Shown: positions 47,022-59,170, counted from the stretch's first letter. The stretch: 64,000 bases of DNA from Lumbricus rubellus (GCA_945859605.1 OX243821.1:13646335-13710334), one strand, 5' to 3'. Notes: a model not told the origin generated them from the sequence alone. Translations and numbers: made by a program.

Positions 47022-50000
47022 TCAGAGGATCTTTCCATGGTTAAGTTTCATTATAATGGTGTAGGCTTCCACGGCTATCTGTTGAATTGATAGGATGTTT
47101 CTTACTGTATGACCGACTTTGTGTTCTTGGCACTTTTGTTTGAGTGTTCGGGCAATGCTCTGCCTCTTGCATTCCAGCAATAGATGTTCAATGGTGTCAG
47201 GTGTTGCACATGTCGAGCATAAATTGGTTTCGCTCTTTTTTATTTTTTGTAGCCATGTCTTCGTGAGGACATGGCCTAGTCTTAGCCTGGTGATTTGAAC
47301 TTCTTGTCGCCTTGGAGTATCGTTGTATTTTATCTCGGTTGAGACTAGTGGTTCTATGGTCTTGTATAGGTTTCCACGTGTGTCATTGTCATACTCGGTT
47401 TGCCACTTGCTGATTATGTGCGTTTTGATTAGTGCGTGGGTTTCTTTTTGTTCGATGTAGTTTGTGCTGTTAGTTTCTGGTATTGTTAGTCCTTCTTTTG
47501 CCAGGAGATCCGCTTCTTCGTTTCCTGCTATTCCTACATGGCTCGGTATCCATGCTACCATGACTTCACACCTGGTTAAATTTCTTGTATATTTGTGTAG
47601 TTCTGTGAGAAGGTTTGGTCTCGATGTTGATGCATTTCTTTCTATGGAAATGGCTGCACTGAGTGAATCTGTGAAGATTATGTATTTTGTTTGGGAGTTC
47701 TTGTCATTTTCCCCAATCCATTTTATAGCCTCTATGATGGCGGATAGCTCTGCAGCGTACACGGATGAGTCGTCAGCTAGCCTGAGGGTTCTGCGGATGT
47801 TGAGGGTCGGTAGGTAGAAAGATGCTGCTGTTCTGCTTTCTGCTTTGGAGCCGTCGGTGTAGATGTGTGTGTACTCGTTGTAGTTGTTAATTAGCTCCAA
47901 AGCAGCCATCTTCATGTAGTCTGTTGTATCCTCTTTTTTATTGATCTGCTTTTGTAGTGTAGTATCAACCTGAATTATTTTGTCGAGCCACGGGGGTGTA
48001 GTTGTGAAGTGTTGTGTCTGGATTGGCTGTTGTATTGTGGTGAGGAACTCCTTCGTTCTGTCTTGCAAGGACTGGATCCTACTACATGCTCCTTTTTTGA
48101 CGTGGTCCGTCCAGTCTGCCTGCATCGCTGCTTTCGCTGGATGGTCCTTGTTACATAGTATCTTTATCCCCATTTTGAGTGTGTTATTTTCTCGGCGGAG
48201 GTGGAGGGGCATTTCTCCGCACTCATTTTGTAGAGCTACAGCTGGTGTGCCTTTGGACGCCCCACAAGCCAGTCTCAGCGCCTCGTTTTGTATTCCTTGC
48301 AGTTTTTTTAGCTGAGTTTTGCTGGCTGTAGCATACGCTACATCGCCGTAGTCTATGAGGGGTCTAATCAGGGCCCTGTAGATGGCTAGCAGGGCCTTCT
48401 TAGATGCCCCCCATCTGTACCCCGACACTGCCCTCATGAGGTTGAGGCGTTTCTTGCATCTGGTTATGATGTTGGTGATGTGTGGTGTCCATGAGAGCCG
48501 TCTGTGGAAGATTACTCCCAAGAACCTCGCAGTCTCTTCTATTTTGATTTGCTGGTTATTGACTGTGATGTTGATTTTGGTCTTCTTTCTGCTGTTTGTG
48601 AACAGGACTCCTGTGGTTTTGGTGACTGAGATTTTGAATCCATTTTGGTTGCACCACGTGTTGATGTTATTTAGGGCTGTTTGGATCTTTTTTTGCAGGA
48701 GGTCTGTGTTGGCACCGGATGTAAATATTGCACTGTCATCGGCAAACAGTGTAAGGTCCACTTGGCTTATGTCAGTTTTGATGTCATTTATCATTATCAG
48801 AAACAGGAGTGGCGAGATGATGGATCCTTGTGGCGTGCCGTTTTCTTGGTCGTAGGTTGGGGAGAGGGTTGCTCCAACTTTCACAGTGAATGTCCTTTTG
48901 GTGAGGAATTTCTTGATCCACGTCAGCATTTCTCCGACTATTCCTATTTTCTCGAGTTTTTGTATAAGGGTTGGTACGTGCAGCATGTCGTAGGCTCGTT
49001 CAAAGTCGATGAATACTGCCAGTAGGTGCTTTTTGAGTTTTAGAGTTTTTAGTATGGTGTCCTGTAATCGGATGATCTGGTCCATCGTGCTTTTCCCTTT
49101 TCGGAACCCGGTTTGGTCTTTGGTTAGGAAGTTATTTTTTTCCGTATACCACTGCAGTCTTTGAGTCACCATTTTCTCCATCGTCTTGCAAATAGCGGAG
49201 GTGAGGGAGATAGGTCTGTAGGACCCTGGTAGAGAAGGGTCTTTTGATGGTTTGAGGATTGGGATGATGATGGCATGGTTCCAATCCTTCGGTAGATTTC
49301 CTTCGCTCCAGATTTTGTTGTAGAAGGTCAGGAGGGTTTTTAGGGCCTTTTTGTGTAGGTGTTTTAAAAGGTCGTATGGGATTCTGTCCTCCCCTGGTGA
49401 TTTGTTCTTCTTGGCGCTGTTGATTGCCTCCCTTAGTTCCCTGATGTTGAATTCTAGGTTCATGGCTTCTGTTTCCACCTTGTTTACTTGGGGGTTGTGG
49501 GTTGTTGTGGCCTTTTCCTGCTGTCCTGTTTTTCGTATATGGTTAAGGAATGGTTGGTTATAGTTGGCTGTGCTACTTGTCTCTGCATAGCCCTTGGCAA
49601 GGAGGTTGGCTTTTTCTGCATTTGTTTCTGCCTCTTCTCCGTTGTGTCTGAGGGTAGGTAGTGTTGTATTTGAGGCTACACCGTTCATTCTTCGGGCCAT
49701 ATTCCATACTGTGCCTAGTTTGGACTGCTCTGTCATTTCGGAGCAGTACGTCTCCCAGCCTCCTCTCGCTTCGTCAGCAATTATTCGTTTGGTCTTCGCG
49801 TTTTGCTGTTTGTATGTTAGATAGTCGTTCAGGTCCTTTGTGTTGGCCATTTTGTTTCTGGATTGATTTCTGGCATATATTGCATCTCTGCACTTGTTAT
49901 TCCAGAAAGGCAGAGGTCTGTGACGTTTGTTCTTTTGTTTGGTCTGTTTTCTGGTAGGAATTGTCGAGTTACCCATGGCGGTGATAGTGTTCGTTAGGTT

Positions 50001-50801
50001 TTTGTAGGCTTTGTTGATGTCTCCATCCAACAGTTCCTCGACTATCTTGTCTTTGCTCATGGCTTTAAATGCTTTCCAGTCGGCTTTTGTTAGCTTCCAG
50101 AGGTGTAGCGTTGATTCTTCCTCTAGGTCTAGCTCCTCGTTGACTTTTGTTATCGTGGCTAAGTGGTCCGATCCAAGGGTGGTGTTTGTTACGTGGTGGT
50201 TGCAGCTGAGGGATAGGTCTTCGGAGACTATGGCCAGGTCGATGACAGAGTTGGTGTCGGACTGGTTGGAGGTTATGTAAGTGGCTTGCCCTGTGTTTAG
50301 AACTGTCAGGTTCTTGTCCTCTGTGATTTCTTCTATGAGGTATCCGATTGTGTTGTTTTTCGTATCTCCCCAGGTCTTGTTGTGTGCATTGAGGTCGCCC
50401 ACTACAATGGATCGTTGGCTGTGGAACATTTTGCTAAGTGTTTTCTTGTCTGTGTCTGTTTTTGGAGGGATGTAGGCGTTGGTTATTTGGAGTTTTCCGG
50501 TAGTTGTTTTGATTTCTATTGTCAAGGTTTCTATTTTTTCTATTTCGTCCAGGTCTTTTCGTGCGTATGTAAGTCCAGCCCTCACAAGGGTCGCTAGGCC
50601 GCCGTTTCCTTTGGTGGTTTCGTCGTCTTTTCGGATTATGGTATACCCTTCCACTTTAGGGCTGTTTGTTTTATGCTTTAGGAAGGTCTCCTGTATACAG
50701 ATCACATCCGGTGGTCGGTATGATTTGTTTAAATAGTTCTTTAATTCATGTCTGTTCTTCATTAATCCTCTGGCGTTCCATTGAAGTATGGTGAGCTCCA
50801 T
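47022..50801 (-). CDS. ORF2 of element B2: APE / reverse transcriptase / RNase H
   Basis: 1259 residues, identical in translation to ORF2 of B1. All catalytic motifs are intact (GDLNAH, FADD, YTDGSK, PSHVG, C-terminal CCHC). Confidence 0.96.
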   Translation of the reverse strand: MELTILQWNARGLMKNRHELKNYLNKSYRPPDVICIQETFLKHKTNSPKVEGYTIIRKDDETTKGNGGLATLVRAGLTYARKDLDEIEKIETLTIEIKTTTGKLQITNAYIPPKTDTDKKTLSKMFHSQRSIVVGDLNAHNKTWGDTKNNTIGYLIEEITEDKNLTVLNTGQATYITSNQSDTNSVIDLAIVSEDLSLSCNHHVTNTTLGSDHLATITKVNEELDLEEESTLHLWKLTKADWKAFKAMSKDKIVEELLDGDINKAYKNLTNTITAMGNSTIPTRKQTKQKNKRHRPLPFWNNKCRDAIYARNQSRNKMANTKDLNDYLTYKQQNAKTKRIIADEARGGWETYCSEMTEQSKLGTVWNMARRMNGVASNTTLPTLRHNGEEAETNAEKANLLAKGYAETSSTANYNQPFLNHIRKTGQQEKATTTHNPQVNKVETEAMNLEFNIRELREAINSAKKNKSPGEDRIPYDLLKHLHKKALKTLLTFYNKIWSEGNLPKDWNHAIIIPILKPSKDPSLPGSYRPISLTSAICKTMEKMVTQRLQWYTEKNNFLTKDQTGFRKGKSTMDQIIRLQDTILKTLKLKKHLLAVFIDFERAYDMLHVPTLIQKLEKIGIVGEMLTWIKKFLTKRTFTVKVGATLSPTYDQENGTPQGSIISPLLFLIMINDIKTDISQVDLTLFADDSAIFTSGANTDLLQKKIQTALNNINTWCNQNGFKISVTKTTGVLFTNSRKKTKINITVNNQQIKIEETARFLGVIFHRRLSWTPHITNIITRCKKRLNLMRAVSGYRWGASKKALLAIYRALIRPLIDYGDVAYATASKTQLKKLQGIQNEALRLACGASKGTPAVALQNECGEMPLHLRRENNTLKMGIKILCNKDHPAKAAMQADWTDHVKKGACSRIQSLQDRTKEFLTTIQQPIQTQHFTTTPPWLDKIIQVDTTLQKQINKKEDTTDYMKMAALELINNYNEYTHIYTDGSKAESRTAASFYLPTLNIRRTLRLADDSSVYAAELSAIIEAIKWIGENDKNSQTKYIIFTDSLSAAISIERNASTSRPNLLTELHKYTRNLTRCEVMVAWIPSHVGIAGNEEADLLAKEGLTIPETNSTNYIEQKETHALIKTHIISKWQTEYDNDTRGNLYKTIEPLVSTEIKYNDTPRRQEVQITRLRLGHVLTKTWLQKIKKSETNLCSTCATPDTIEHLLLECKRQSIARTLKQKCQEHKVGHTVRNILSIQQIAVEAYTIIMKLNHGKIL

Positions 50802-50839
50802 GTTGTGTTCTTTATTTTTAGGGTGTGTAGGTTGTTTGT

Positions 50840-52579
50840 TTAATCTTGCTTTTCAGACTGGTACTGGAATTTCTTGGAGCCGTTGTAAATGAGTTTCGAG
50901 GCCGTTTCCGCAACAATTTCCTGCATTTCAGTTCTGCTCTTGTTTGTGCTGAGCAGCGCAAGGATGCCGAGGACGAATTTTGTGGTGTTTGGGTGGGAGT
51001 TGGCCGTACTGTCTTTGGTGTGCTCAGTGGTTGCCGTGTCGGTTCGGTAGATTTCCTGGTCGAAGTTTAGAAATTCCATGATTTGCTCCTCTCCCTCATA
51101 GGCGTTCGGGGTTTCCATCTGGTTGTGTCGCATGGGTGTCGATTTTTCCTGCCTTACAGTGTCAGAGTAGAGGGCCCTCTGCTCCACTTTTGTTTTTATC
51201 TGGTCTTGCTGCTCCATGTATGTGTGGCATTTTCTGTAGGCTGCGCTATGTGCCTGCTGGCAGTTTGCACACTTTGGTTCTTCTTTGTTTGGGCAGCTGA
51301 GGAAGGCGTGAGGACCACTACATCTGCTGCAGACGGTGCTCTCGGTGCAGCTTTGCGTCGTGTGGCTGTATTTTTGACAGTTGTTGCAGCGTCTGGGTCT
51401 CGGAATGTAGGGCCAGATCTTGTATCTGCATCCTTCTAGGTAGACATGGGTGGGCAGTTGGGTCCCAGGCTCGAAGTGGATGAGGGTCGTTTTGCTGCTT
51501 TTCGGATTTCCGATATTAGTGATGGATTTAAGTCCGTGGGTTCGTGCTATGTTGGTTAAGTTTTCATCGCTCTCCTGTAGACCGTGGATGACTCCTCGTG
51601 GTCCGAAGTTGGGTTTCTTTTGTCGTGTAAGTGATGGTGCGCGATTCTGGCGCTCTTGCCATCTGGTGACTGACCTCGGGAGGCTGGCTTTCACTGCTTT
51701 TTCGTCTAGTAGTTGTAGTTGGAGTAGATTCCTTTTTTGCTTCTCATTGTATGTTAGAATTCTGATGCAATCTCCGGCAACTTGGATCAGTTCCACCTCT
51801 CCTCCCGCCGCTTCAGCTATCTCCCGCTGGAGCTTGAGTGGGCTTCGTCTGAAGTAGTTGCATAGTTCTCTGCCGGTGCTCTGTAGGTAGACTGTTCTGT
51901 TGAGTACGTTTAGGGCCAAGTCCCTCTTCTCGCGGGGGATATCGGTCCATTTTCTTGTTGTTCCGCTTTTGGTATTTGTGTTCCGGTCATCCCTTTGGTG
52001 GCTAGAGGTGCTTGCGCGGTGTGGAGCGGTCTGCTCTGGCTCGTTGCCCGTTGCTTCACTTCCCACTTGCCGTCCATTCGCCGTTCCGAGAGTAGATGCT
52101 TTCATGGCCTTTAAGACTGTGGCAATGTTTTCAGTTTGTTGTTCTGCACTGCTCACGCTTGCGTTTGGTTGCCCTGCTGTTCGGTCAGTTGTGTCCACGT
52201 CCACCTTGGTTTTCTTCTTAGGGTTTTTCAGCCGGCTGGCCGTTTTGTACGTGGGAAGAGGTTTACGCAGGAAGTACTCCCTCGCACGATGTCTCGAGGT
52301 CGTTCGTGTTTTCCCCCTTTCCTTGGTTGTTTTCTTGGGCCGCCCCTCATCTTCGTCTTCGTGTTCTGACTCCAGCTGTTGCTCCAACAGTCGGCCGTAA
52401 TACTCGGCTTCCTGGTCCGACGATGGGGGATTCTCGTCCGTATCCTGCAGTTGCTCTTCGTCCTTCAGCGCCGGAGTTGACGTCAGTGGAGTTCCCATGT
52501 TGGAGTTTTCGTTGTGTGTTGTATTTACCGACGAGTTCGCCGATTCTGAGTTTCTTCGGCGTTTGTCTTGTCGTGGCAT
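50840..52579 (-). CDS. ORF1 of element B2 (CCHC knuckles)
   Basis: 579 residues, identical in translation to ORF1 of B1. It is preceded by about 194 nt of 5' leader that contains an inverted repeat ACTCA/TGAGT and a CGCTG/CAGCG hairpin. Confidence 0.94.
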   Translation of the reverse strand: MPRQDKRRRNSESANSSVNTTHNENSNMGTPLTSTPALKDEEQLQDTDENPPSSDQEAEYYGRLLEQQLESEHEDEDEGRPKKTTKERGKTRTTSRHRAREYFLRKPLPTYKTASRLKNPKKKTKVDVDTTDRTAGQPNASVSSAEQQTENIATVLKAMKASTLGTANGRQVGSEATGNEPEQTAPHRASTSSHQRDDRNTNTKSGTTRKWTDIPREKRDLALNVLNRTVYLQSTGRELCNYFRRSPLKLQREIAEAAGGEVELIQVAGDCIRILTYNEKQKRNLLQLQLLDEKAVKASLPRSVTRWQERQNRAPSLTRQKKPNFGPRGVIHGLQESDENLTNIARTHGLKSITNIGNPKSSKTTLIHFEPGTQLPTHVYLEGCRYKIWPYIPRPRRCNNCQKYSHTTQSCTESTVCSRCSGPHAFLSCPNKEEPKCANCQQAHSAAYRKCHTYMEQQDQIKTKVEQRALYSDTVRQEKSTPMRHNQMETPNAYEGEEQIMEFLNFDQEIYRTDTATTEHTKDSTANSHPNTTKFVLGILALLSTNKSRTEMQEIVAETASKLIYNGSKKFQYQSEKQD

Positions 52580-52773
52580 TTCCCCTGCAGTCGAGCGGGG
52601 TTTGCAGTTTTCCAGAGATTTGGTAGGTGATGTTTTTACGTCGATATAAAATCGTCAACGCTGTAGCAGCGATAGACCTATCCCAATCTCAATCGATCAC
52701 TCAGTCAATGAGTCGTACGTCTGATCTCTTCGCAATCTCAATCGCGAATCGCAATCCCGCCGCAATCGCAATC

Positions 52774-52807
52774 GACGGCCTGCCCATCGGACGACGCCGT
52801 ATTTATG
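52774..52807 (-). promoter_or_regulatory. Target duplication and displaced H2B TATA upstream of B2
   Basis: The second GACGGCCTGCC (52774-52784) is followed on the plus strand by the H2B TATA box (minus CATAAATAC, 52799-52807). In sense this places a histone TATA box 25 nt before the first base of B2, the distance expected for initiation at or near the element's 5' end. Confidence 0.75.
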
Positions 52808-53001
52808 TGAGCGCCGGGCTGCGGCCGTGCGTCCGTGAGTCACGTGACTCGATTAGCATGCGGGAGTCGTGTAAACACGTGGTGCGGATAGTGGTTCGGC
52901 AGTTGTATATAAAAGGGCTGATATTTTCGTTTGTTTTTCGTGTTTAGGCTTGCGTGTTGGACGGTTGATTTTGAAGAATAATACTACTACTACTGTGAAG
53001 A

Positions 53002-53400
53002 ATGTCTGGACGCGGAAAGGGAGGCAAAGTGAAGGGAAAGGCGAAGAGCCGTTCGTCGCGAGCGGGTCTGCAGTTCCCCGTTGGTCGAATCCACCGTCTG
53101 CTGCGGAAGGGTAACTACGCTGAACGGGTGGGCGCGGGCGCTCCTGTTTACCTGGCTGCGGTGATGGAGTACCTTGCCGCCGAGGTGCTTGAGCTTGCTG
53201 GAAACGCTGCTCGCGACAACAAGAAGACTCGCATCATCCCTCGGCACCTGCAGCTGGCGATCCGTAACGACGAGGAGCTGAACAAGCTTTTGTCTGGCGT
53301 GACGATTGCCCAGGGCGGTGTGCTGCCGAACATCCAGGCCGTTCTTCTGCCGAAGAAGACGCAGAAGGTCGGCGGAAGTGGCAGCGGAGGTGCGAAGTAA
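53002..53400 (+). CDS. H2A: Histone H2A (unit 6)
   Basis: Identical protein. TATA at 52906-52915 is intact; it now lies about 230 bp from the 5' end of B2, which is transcribed away from it. Stem-loop at 53445-53460. Confidence 0.98.
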   Translation: MSGRGKGGKVKGKAKSRSSRAGLQFPVGRIHRLLRKGNYAERVGAGAPVYLAAVMEYLAAEVLELAGNAARDNKKTRIIPRHLQLAIRNDEELNKLLSGVTIAQGGVLPNIQAVLLPKKTQKVGGSGSGGAK

Positions 53401-54147
53401 GCTGTGTTGTCAGCTGACTATCGCTGCCTAAAGCGAGGAGAAACGGCTCTTTTCAGAGCCACCCCACATCGTACAATGGAAAAACGAGTTATTTGCAAGA
53501 AGCTGAGGCCCACCCACTTTCCAAAAGAATCAATTAATATCACACTTCCACTTATCCAGTATGCATGCATGCATGCGTACAAGAAGTTGAAATAGAATCC
53601 GTGTATAATATGAATAATAGTAATGTGTGTGTGTATATATGTATATTTGTATATGTATAATTATATGTATGTATATAATTTCATAAGAAATAAGAAAAAC
53701 GAACATAGCGCTTGTGAGTAGCCCCTCCAAGAGGCGCTATATAAATGCATGTAATGAATATGAAATTATTATGCAGCGCATGTAAGAAATTCACTATCCT
53801 ATACATGTGTTAATTTCTTCCAGGTCCCCGGTTTGCGGTCTAATTAGCCCTTCCAAACCGGTGGATACGCAAATGGAGGAACCGGTGTATAGGAAGGTAT
53901 GAAATGTGTAAAATTGACTGCCAATTGAATCAATCGTGTAACGATTGCTCTTATAGGCTAAGTGTATTAGTAGCGGTAGTATTGGAAATAGTGCAATGGG
54001 TAAGAGTGGGAATGGAGATTGGATTTTTTTGTTGTTTGCCTCGTCGTCGTCGTCTTCCTCAAAGATCATTTTGTGGCTCTGAAAAGAGCCGTTTCTTGTG
54101 CGTTTACGCCCGCGGACGGACGAACGCCTGCCTCTCCTCACCACCGT

Positions 54148-54624
<477 letters not shown>

Positions 54625-55278
54625 TCACTGACGTCTATTTATGCTTTTCACTGTAAGCGCGCTGCGCACGCTGATTGGTTGACGCGAATCGCTAGCTAGC
54701 GCAAAAATCGTGAATGGCCGACAGGCATGTGTAAAGGATCAGCTTCTTGTGTGCGTGATTAGGGTTAGCGAGTGAGTGAGTGAGTGAGTGAGTGAGTGAG
54801 TGAGTGAGTGAGTGAGTGAGTGAGTGAGTGAGTGAGTGAGTGAGTGAGTGAGTTTAGTTAGTTACTTAATTAGTTATTTTTTCAATTGGTTACAAGTCTT
54901 TCTAAATGCGTGAACGCATTAATTACGAATTCACTTGTTTGACATGTACATGTAGTCGTGTGCGGGTATATATGTAAGTAAGTAAGTAAGTAAGTAAGTA
55001 AATAAGTAAGTAGGGAAGGAAGTAATGAATGTAGCATGTAGGCAAGTAAATTTGTTCTGAGTTTCCAATGCCAATGTATGTATGTATGTATGTATGTATG
55101 TATGTATGTATGTATGTATGTATGTATGTATGTATGTATGTATGTATGAATGAATGAATGAATGGTAAATTGGCTGCTGGCTGACGTCGTTTTCCTTCTT
55201 ATGATTTGGGTGGCTCTGAAAAGAGCCGTTTTAGCGACGTCGGTCAGTGCATCCGACCGACCTGTAGACGACGACTTC

Positions 55279-56082
55279 TTAGGCTTTCCTGGCGCCAGTC
55301 TTCTTAGCGGCAGGTGCCTTCTTTGCCTTGCTTGCTGCTGCAGCCGGTTTCTTTGCCGCAGCTGCCGGTTTCGCCTTCTTCGACTTGTCCTGAGCGGCGG
55401 CCTTGACAACCTTCTTGGCCGGTTTGTCTGCCTTCGCCTTCTTCACGGGCTTGTCTGCCTTCACGGCTTTGGCCTTCTTGCTGGCTACAGCGGCTGCTGG
55501 CTTCTTCGCCTTCTTCGGAGACGCCTTCTTCGCTGCTGCGGTCGAAGACTTCTTGGCCGGCGTGGCAGCTTTCTTTGCAGAAGCAGCAGCAGGCTTCGTC
55601 GTCTTCTTCTTGGCAGCTGTGGTCTTCGTCGTCTTAGCAGCAGTCGCTTTGGGTTTCTTGTCCTTCTTCTTCGCCTGTTCCACCGCCGCTGCACCCAGGC
55701 GGAAGCTGCCGGAAGCGCCCGAGCCCTTCGACTGCTTAAGCGTGTCGTTCTTGACTCCGTTGCGAAGCGCCATCTTCAGGTGCTGATTGACGACGTGTTC
55801 GTCGTTTCCGACCTTGAAGTTCTTGACGATGTACTTCAGTATGGCCTGTCTCGAAGAACCGCCCCTCTCCTTCAACGTCGTCAGCGCCGTGCGGACCATC
55901 TCGCTGTATTTCGGATGATCGGCCGGTGCCTTCTTCGCTGCCGCAGACGAACCGGCCTTCTTTGCCGTCGCCGCTTTCTTCGGCTGCTGTTTCTTTGCCG
56001 GACTCTTTGGCGCGGCGGCAGACGGGTGGTCGTTGGCGCCCGAAGCGTCCGCAAGAGGCCCTGCTGATGCTGCGTCTGACAT
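55279..56082 (-). CDS. H1: Histone H1 (unit 6)
   Basis: Identical protein with an intact promoter. Stem-loop at 55212-55227. Confidence 0.98.
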   Translation of the reverse strand: MSDAASAGPLADASGANDHPSAAAPKSPAKKQQPKKAATAKKAGSSAAAKKAPADHPKYSEMVRTALTTLKERGGSSRQAILKYIVKNFKVGNDEHVVNQHLKMALRNGVKNDTLKQSKGSGASGSFRLGAAAVEQAKKKDKKPKATAAKTTKTTAAKKKTTKPAAASAKKAATPAKKSSTAAAKKASPKKAKKPAAAVASKKAKAVKADKPVKKAKADKPAKKVVKAAAQDKSKKAKPAAAAKKPAAAASKAKKAPAAKKTGARKA

Positions 56083-56258
56083 GGTTGTTGACTGGCTCGT
56101 GTGTAAACTGTGAAACGGACGAAAGCTCTGCTATCACTTGCCGCAACGATATTCTATAGAATATCTGCGACCGGCAAAACCGAGCTTAAATAGATTTATC
56201 GCGCGGACGTCATTGAGAACCCCACATCGTGCGTGGAAGGGCGTCTCGTCTTAACGTG

Positions 56259-56292
<34 letters not shown>

Positions 56293-56697
56293 TGCCTGCC
56301 TGCCTGACTGACTGACTGACTGACTGACTGACTGACTGACTGACTGACTGACTGACTGACTGACTGACTGACTGACTGACTGACTGACTGACTGACTGAC
56401 TGACTGACTGACTGACTGACTGACTGCTGCGCCGTTCCGCTAACCCTAACCCTAAACCTTTAGAAACCTAAACCTAGGCAAGAAAGGAAACATACACGGG
56501 TATTCATTGCTATATATCGAAATCTACAACTATGTCGGTTGTTGTCAAAGCCTTTGTAAGTGTTTATTAAATAATGAATTAATTAATGAGAAAAGGTAAT
56601 GAAGTAAGTAAGGCAGACGGAACCAGCGACGTAATAAGGTGATTTATGAGTAAATCAAACAGTGTATGGAAGAAATACATGTTTCATCCCTTTTCTA

Positions 56698-56737
<40 letters not shown>

Positions 56738-56889
56738 CATGTGTGTGTGTGTGTGTGTTTACGGTGTAAGGGACTATTGTCTTTGCTTGGATAAGTAACT
56801 GGCAGTTCGTCTTCAGACGATTCCTTCGTATAGATTTGGTGGTCCTGAAAAGGACCGTTTTAATGTTCGTCGTCACACGACGGACGGGT

Positions 56890-57231
<342 letters not shown>

Positions 57232-58002
57232 TCAAGCTATAACGTTCCGATGACGAAAAAACCACACAGTCAGCCCACTTATATAGACCGGCGGCCGTCC
57301 GTTGCAAGCGGCGTCGAACGACGCGCGGACGCGTGCGACGACCTCATTGAATCGAGTTACTTAGGAGCCTAGTCTTTGGAAGGCGTGGCTTAAGTTGCGC
57401 TGTGAAGACAGAGATGTCAATCAAACGAGCTTCGTCGATAGGGAAGGCAGTGTTGATGATACACGAATGGAAATAGGTGTATGTAGATATATACACCTAT
57501 GTATGTGTATGGATGGATGGATGGATGGATGGATGGATGGATGGATGGATGGATGGATGGATGGATGGATGGATGGATGGATAAGCGTGCAGTTGGTTCA
57601 TTTCTTATACTGTGCGTACCGTTGAGAGCTCTTTGTGCAGTTTGCAATTGCGTAGCCTAAGCGACTAAAGTCGTCGTTATTATGATGGAACAACAACGAC
57701 GACGATGATGATGATGATGGCGTATATGTAGTGTATAGTTGCGGCTATGAAGTTCACCTTGGTGGGATGGAATGGATTGACTGTGTGGTTCTAAGGCAGC
57801 GTGATTTGCATGTGCTTGCTTATAGTCAGTTATTTGTTTATACAGATAGGTACGTAAGTAAGTAAGCAAGCACTGCCCTTAAACGTATAAGGGCATGTCT
57901 TTAGATAATAGTGGCCGGTCTTGCTGCGTTTCCTTTGTTACTATTTGTGTGGCTCTGAAAAGAGCCGTTTCAATCTGGCATTGGCCCGATGGCCGTTGCC
58001 GC

Positions 58003-58374
58003 TTACTTGGAGCTGGTGTACTTGGTCACCGCCTTAGTACCTTCGGACACGGCGTGCTTGGCCAGCTCGCCGGGCAGCAGGAGCCGGACGGCCGTCTGGA
58101 TTTCGCGGCTCGTGATGGTAGAGCGGCGGTTGTAGTGGGCCAGACGGCTGGACTCGGCAGCTATACGCTCGAAGATATCGTTCACGAAGCTGTTCATGAT
58201 CGACATGGCCTTCGACGATATGCCGGTATCAGGGTGGACCTGCTTCAGGACCTTGTAGATGTAGATGGCGTACGACTCCCTACGGCGCCTCTTCCTCTTC
58301 TTCTCGCCCGCCCTGGCGGCCTTGGCTTTCGACGCAGCCTTCTTCGCTCCCTTAGACGCTGGTTTAGGCGGCAT
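58003..58374 (-). CDS. H2B: Histone H2B (unit 6, promoter separated by element C)
   Basis: Intact 123-residue frame with stem-loop at 57951-57966. Normal leader runs to GACGGCCTGCC (58401-58411), after which element C begins. The TATA box is not in the window. Confidence 0.96.
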   Translation of the reverse strand: MPPKPASKGAKKAASKAKAARAGEKKRKRRRRESYAIYIYKVLKQVHPDTGISSKAMSIMNSFVNDIFERIAAESSRLAHYNRRSTITSREIQTAVRLLLPGELAKHAVSEGTKAVTKYTSSK

Positions 58375-58778
58375 TTTCGTTCGACAGCAGTAGAAGAAAT
58401 GACGGCCTGCCCCCAGTGGTCATTTGTTTATCGACGTTCTATGGCAACATTGGCCCTTAACGTCTTCACATTTGTTGTGTATTTCTTTTTCATCATGCCG
58501 CCCTCAACCAGCGTGGTGTAGACGACGAGAGCAGAGGAAGGGCCCGTGTAGGGAGCCAGTTACCACCGTGTCGGCCATCTACAAGGGCATACATTAATCT
58601 GTTTGTAGAGTCCTTTTATTGTTTCTGGGGTTTTGGGTAATTTTATGCCAGCCGTCGTGTCCGAAGGAGACCCAGGCTTGGTGACTCTGCTCACCAGCTC
58701 CAAGGCCGCTCGTCCATCGGGCCCATGTCAGATTACAAGGTTATGCAGTATTTACAGTATTTAACATTTGATCAAGGC

Positions 58779-58901
58779 CATACCATCTCATTCGATGGTT
58801 GGGTTACGTAGAGTTTTCTTATATAGAAGCTACTTTTGTTTTGTATTTTTAACATGTGGTCAAGGCCATGCCATCTCATTCGATGGTTGGGTTACGCAAG
58901 T
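58779..58901 (-). repeat. Duplicated hairpin motif in element C 3' region
   Basis: Two copies, 75-80 bp apart, of a segment with ACCATC-TCATTC-GATGGT (second copy GCCATC...GATGGT) followed by TGGGTTACG. Each forms a 6 bp stem with a 6 nt loop. A related hairpin, ACCATT...AATGGT, is in the element A 3' region near 14741. Confidence 0.6.
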
Positions 58902-58969
58902 TTTTTAATTTTAATATTTTTTTTAATATAAATTCTGTTCGTATTTAGTTTTTTTTTTTTTTTTTTTTT

Positions 58970-59170
58970 TTGCCTCCTTGGCTCTTTTATGTGGCCTCCC
59001 TGGCTCTTTTTTGTGGCCTCCATGGCTCTTTTGTGTGGCCTCCATGGCTCTTTTCTGTGGCCTCCATGGCTCTTTCATGTGGCCTCCATGGCTCTTTTAT
59101 GTGGCCTCCATGGCTCTTTTATGTGGCCTCCATGGCTCTTTTATGTGGCCTCCATGGCTCTTTTCTGTCT
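58970..59170 (-). repeat. Minisatellite array 1 in element C 3' region
   Basis: Nine copies of a roughly 23 nt unit (plus strand GGCCTCCATGGCTCTTTTAT, ending GT), preceded by a run of about 23 T. Period and sequence match array 2. Frames giving WPPWLFYVASMALLCG are translations of the repeat. Confidence 0.9.

Larger units (their letters stand above)
46112..52773 (-). mobile_element. Full-length non-LTR retrotransposon B2 in the H2B promoter
   Basis: 6662 bp, sense on the minus strand, same as H2B. Same structure as B1, with both ORFs of equal length and equal translation, so the two copies separated very recently. The clean 11 bp duplication defines the true ends: in sense the element begins GATTGCGATTGCGGCGGGAT and ends GGATAAACAAACAA. 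Confidence 0.95.
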
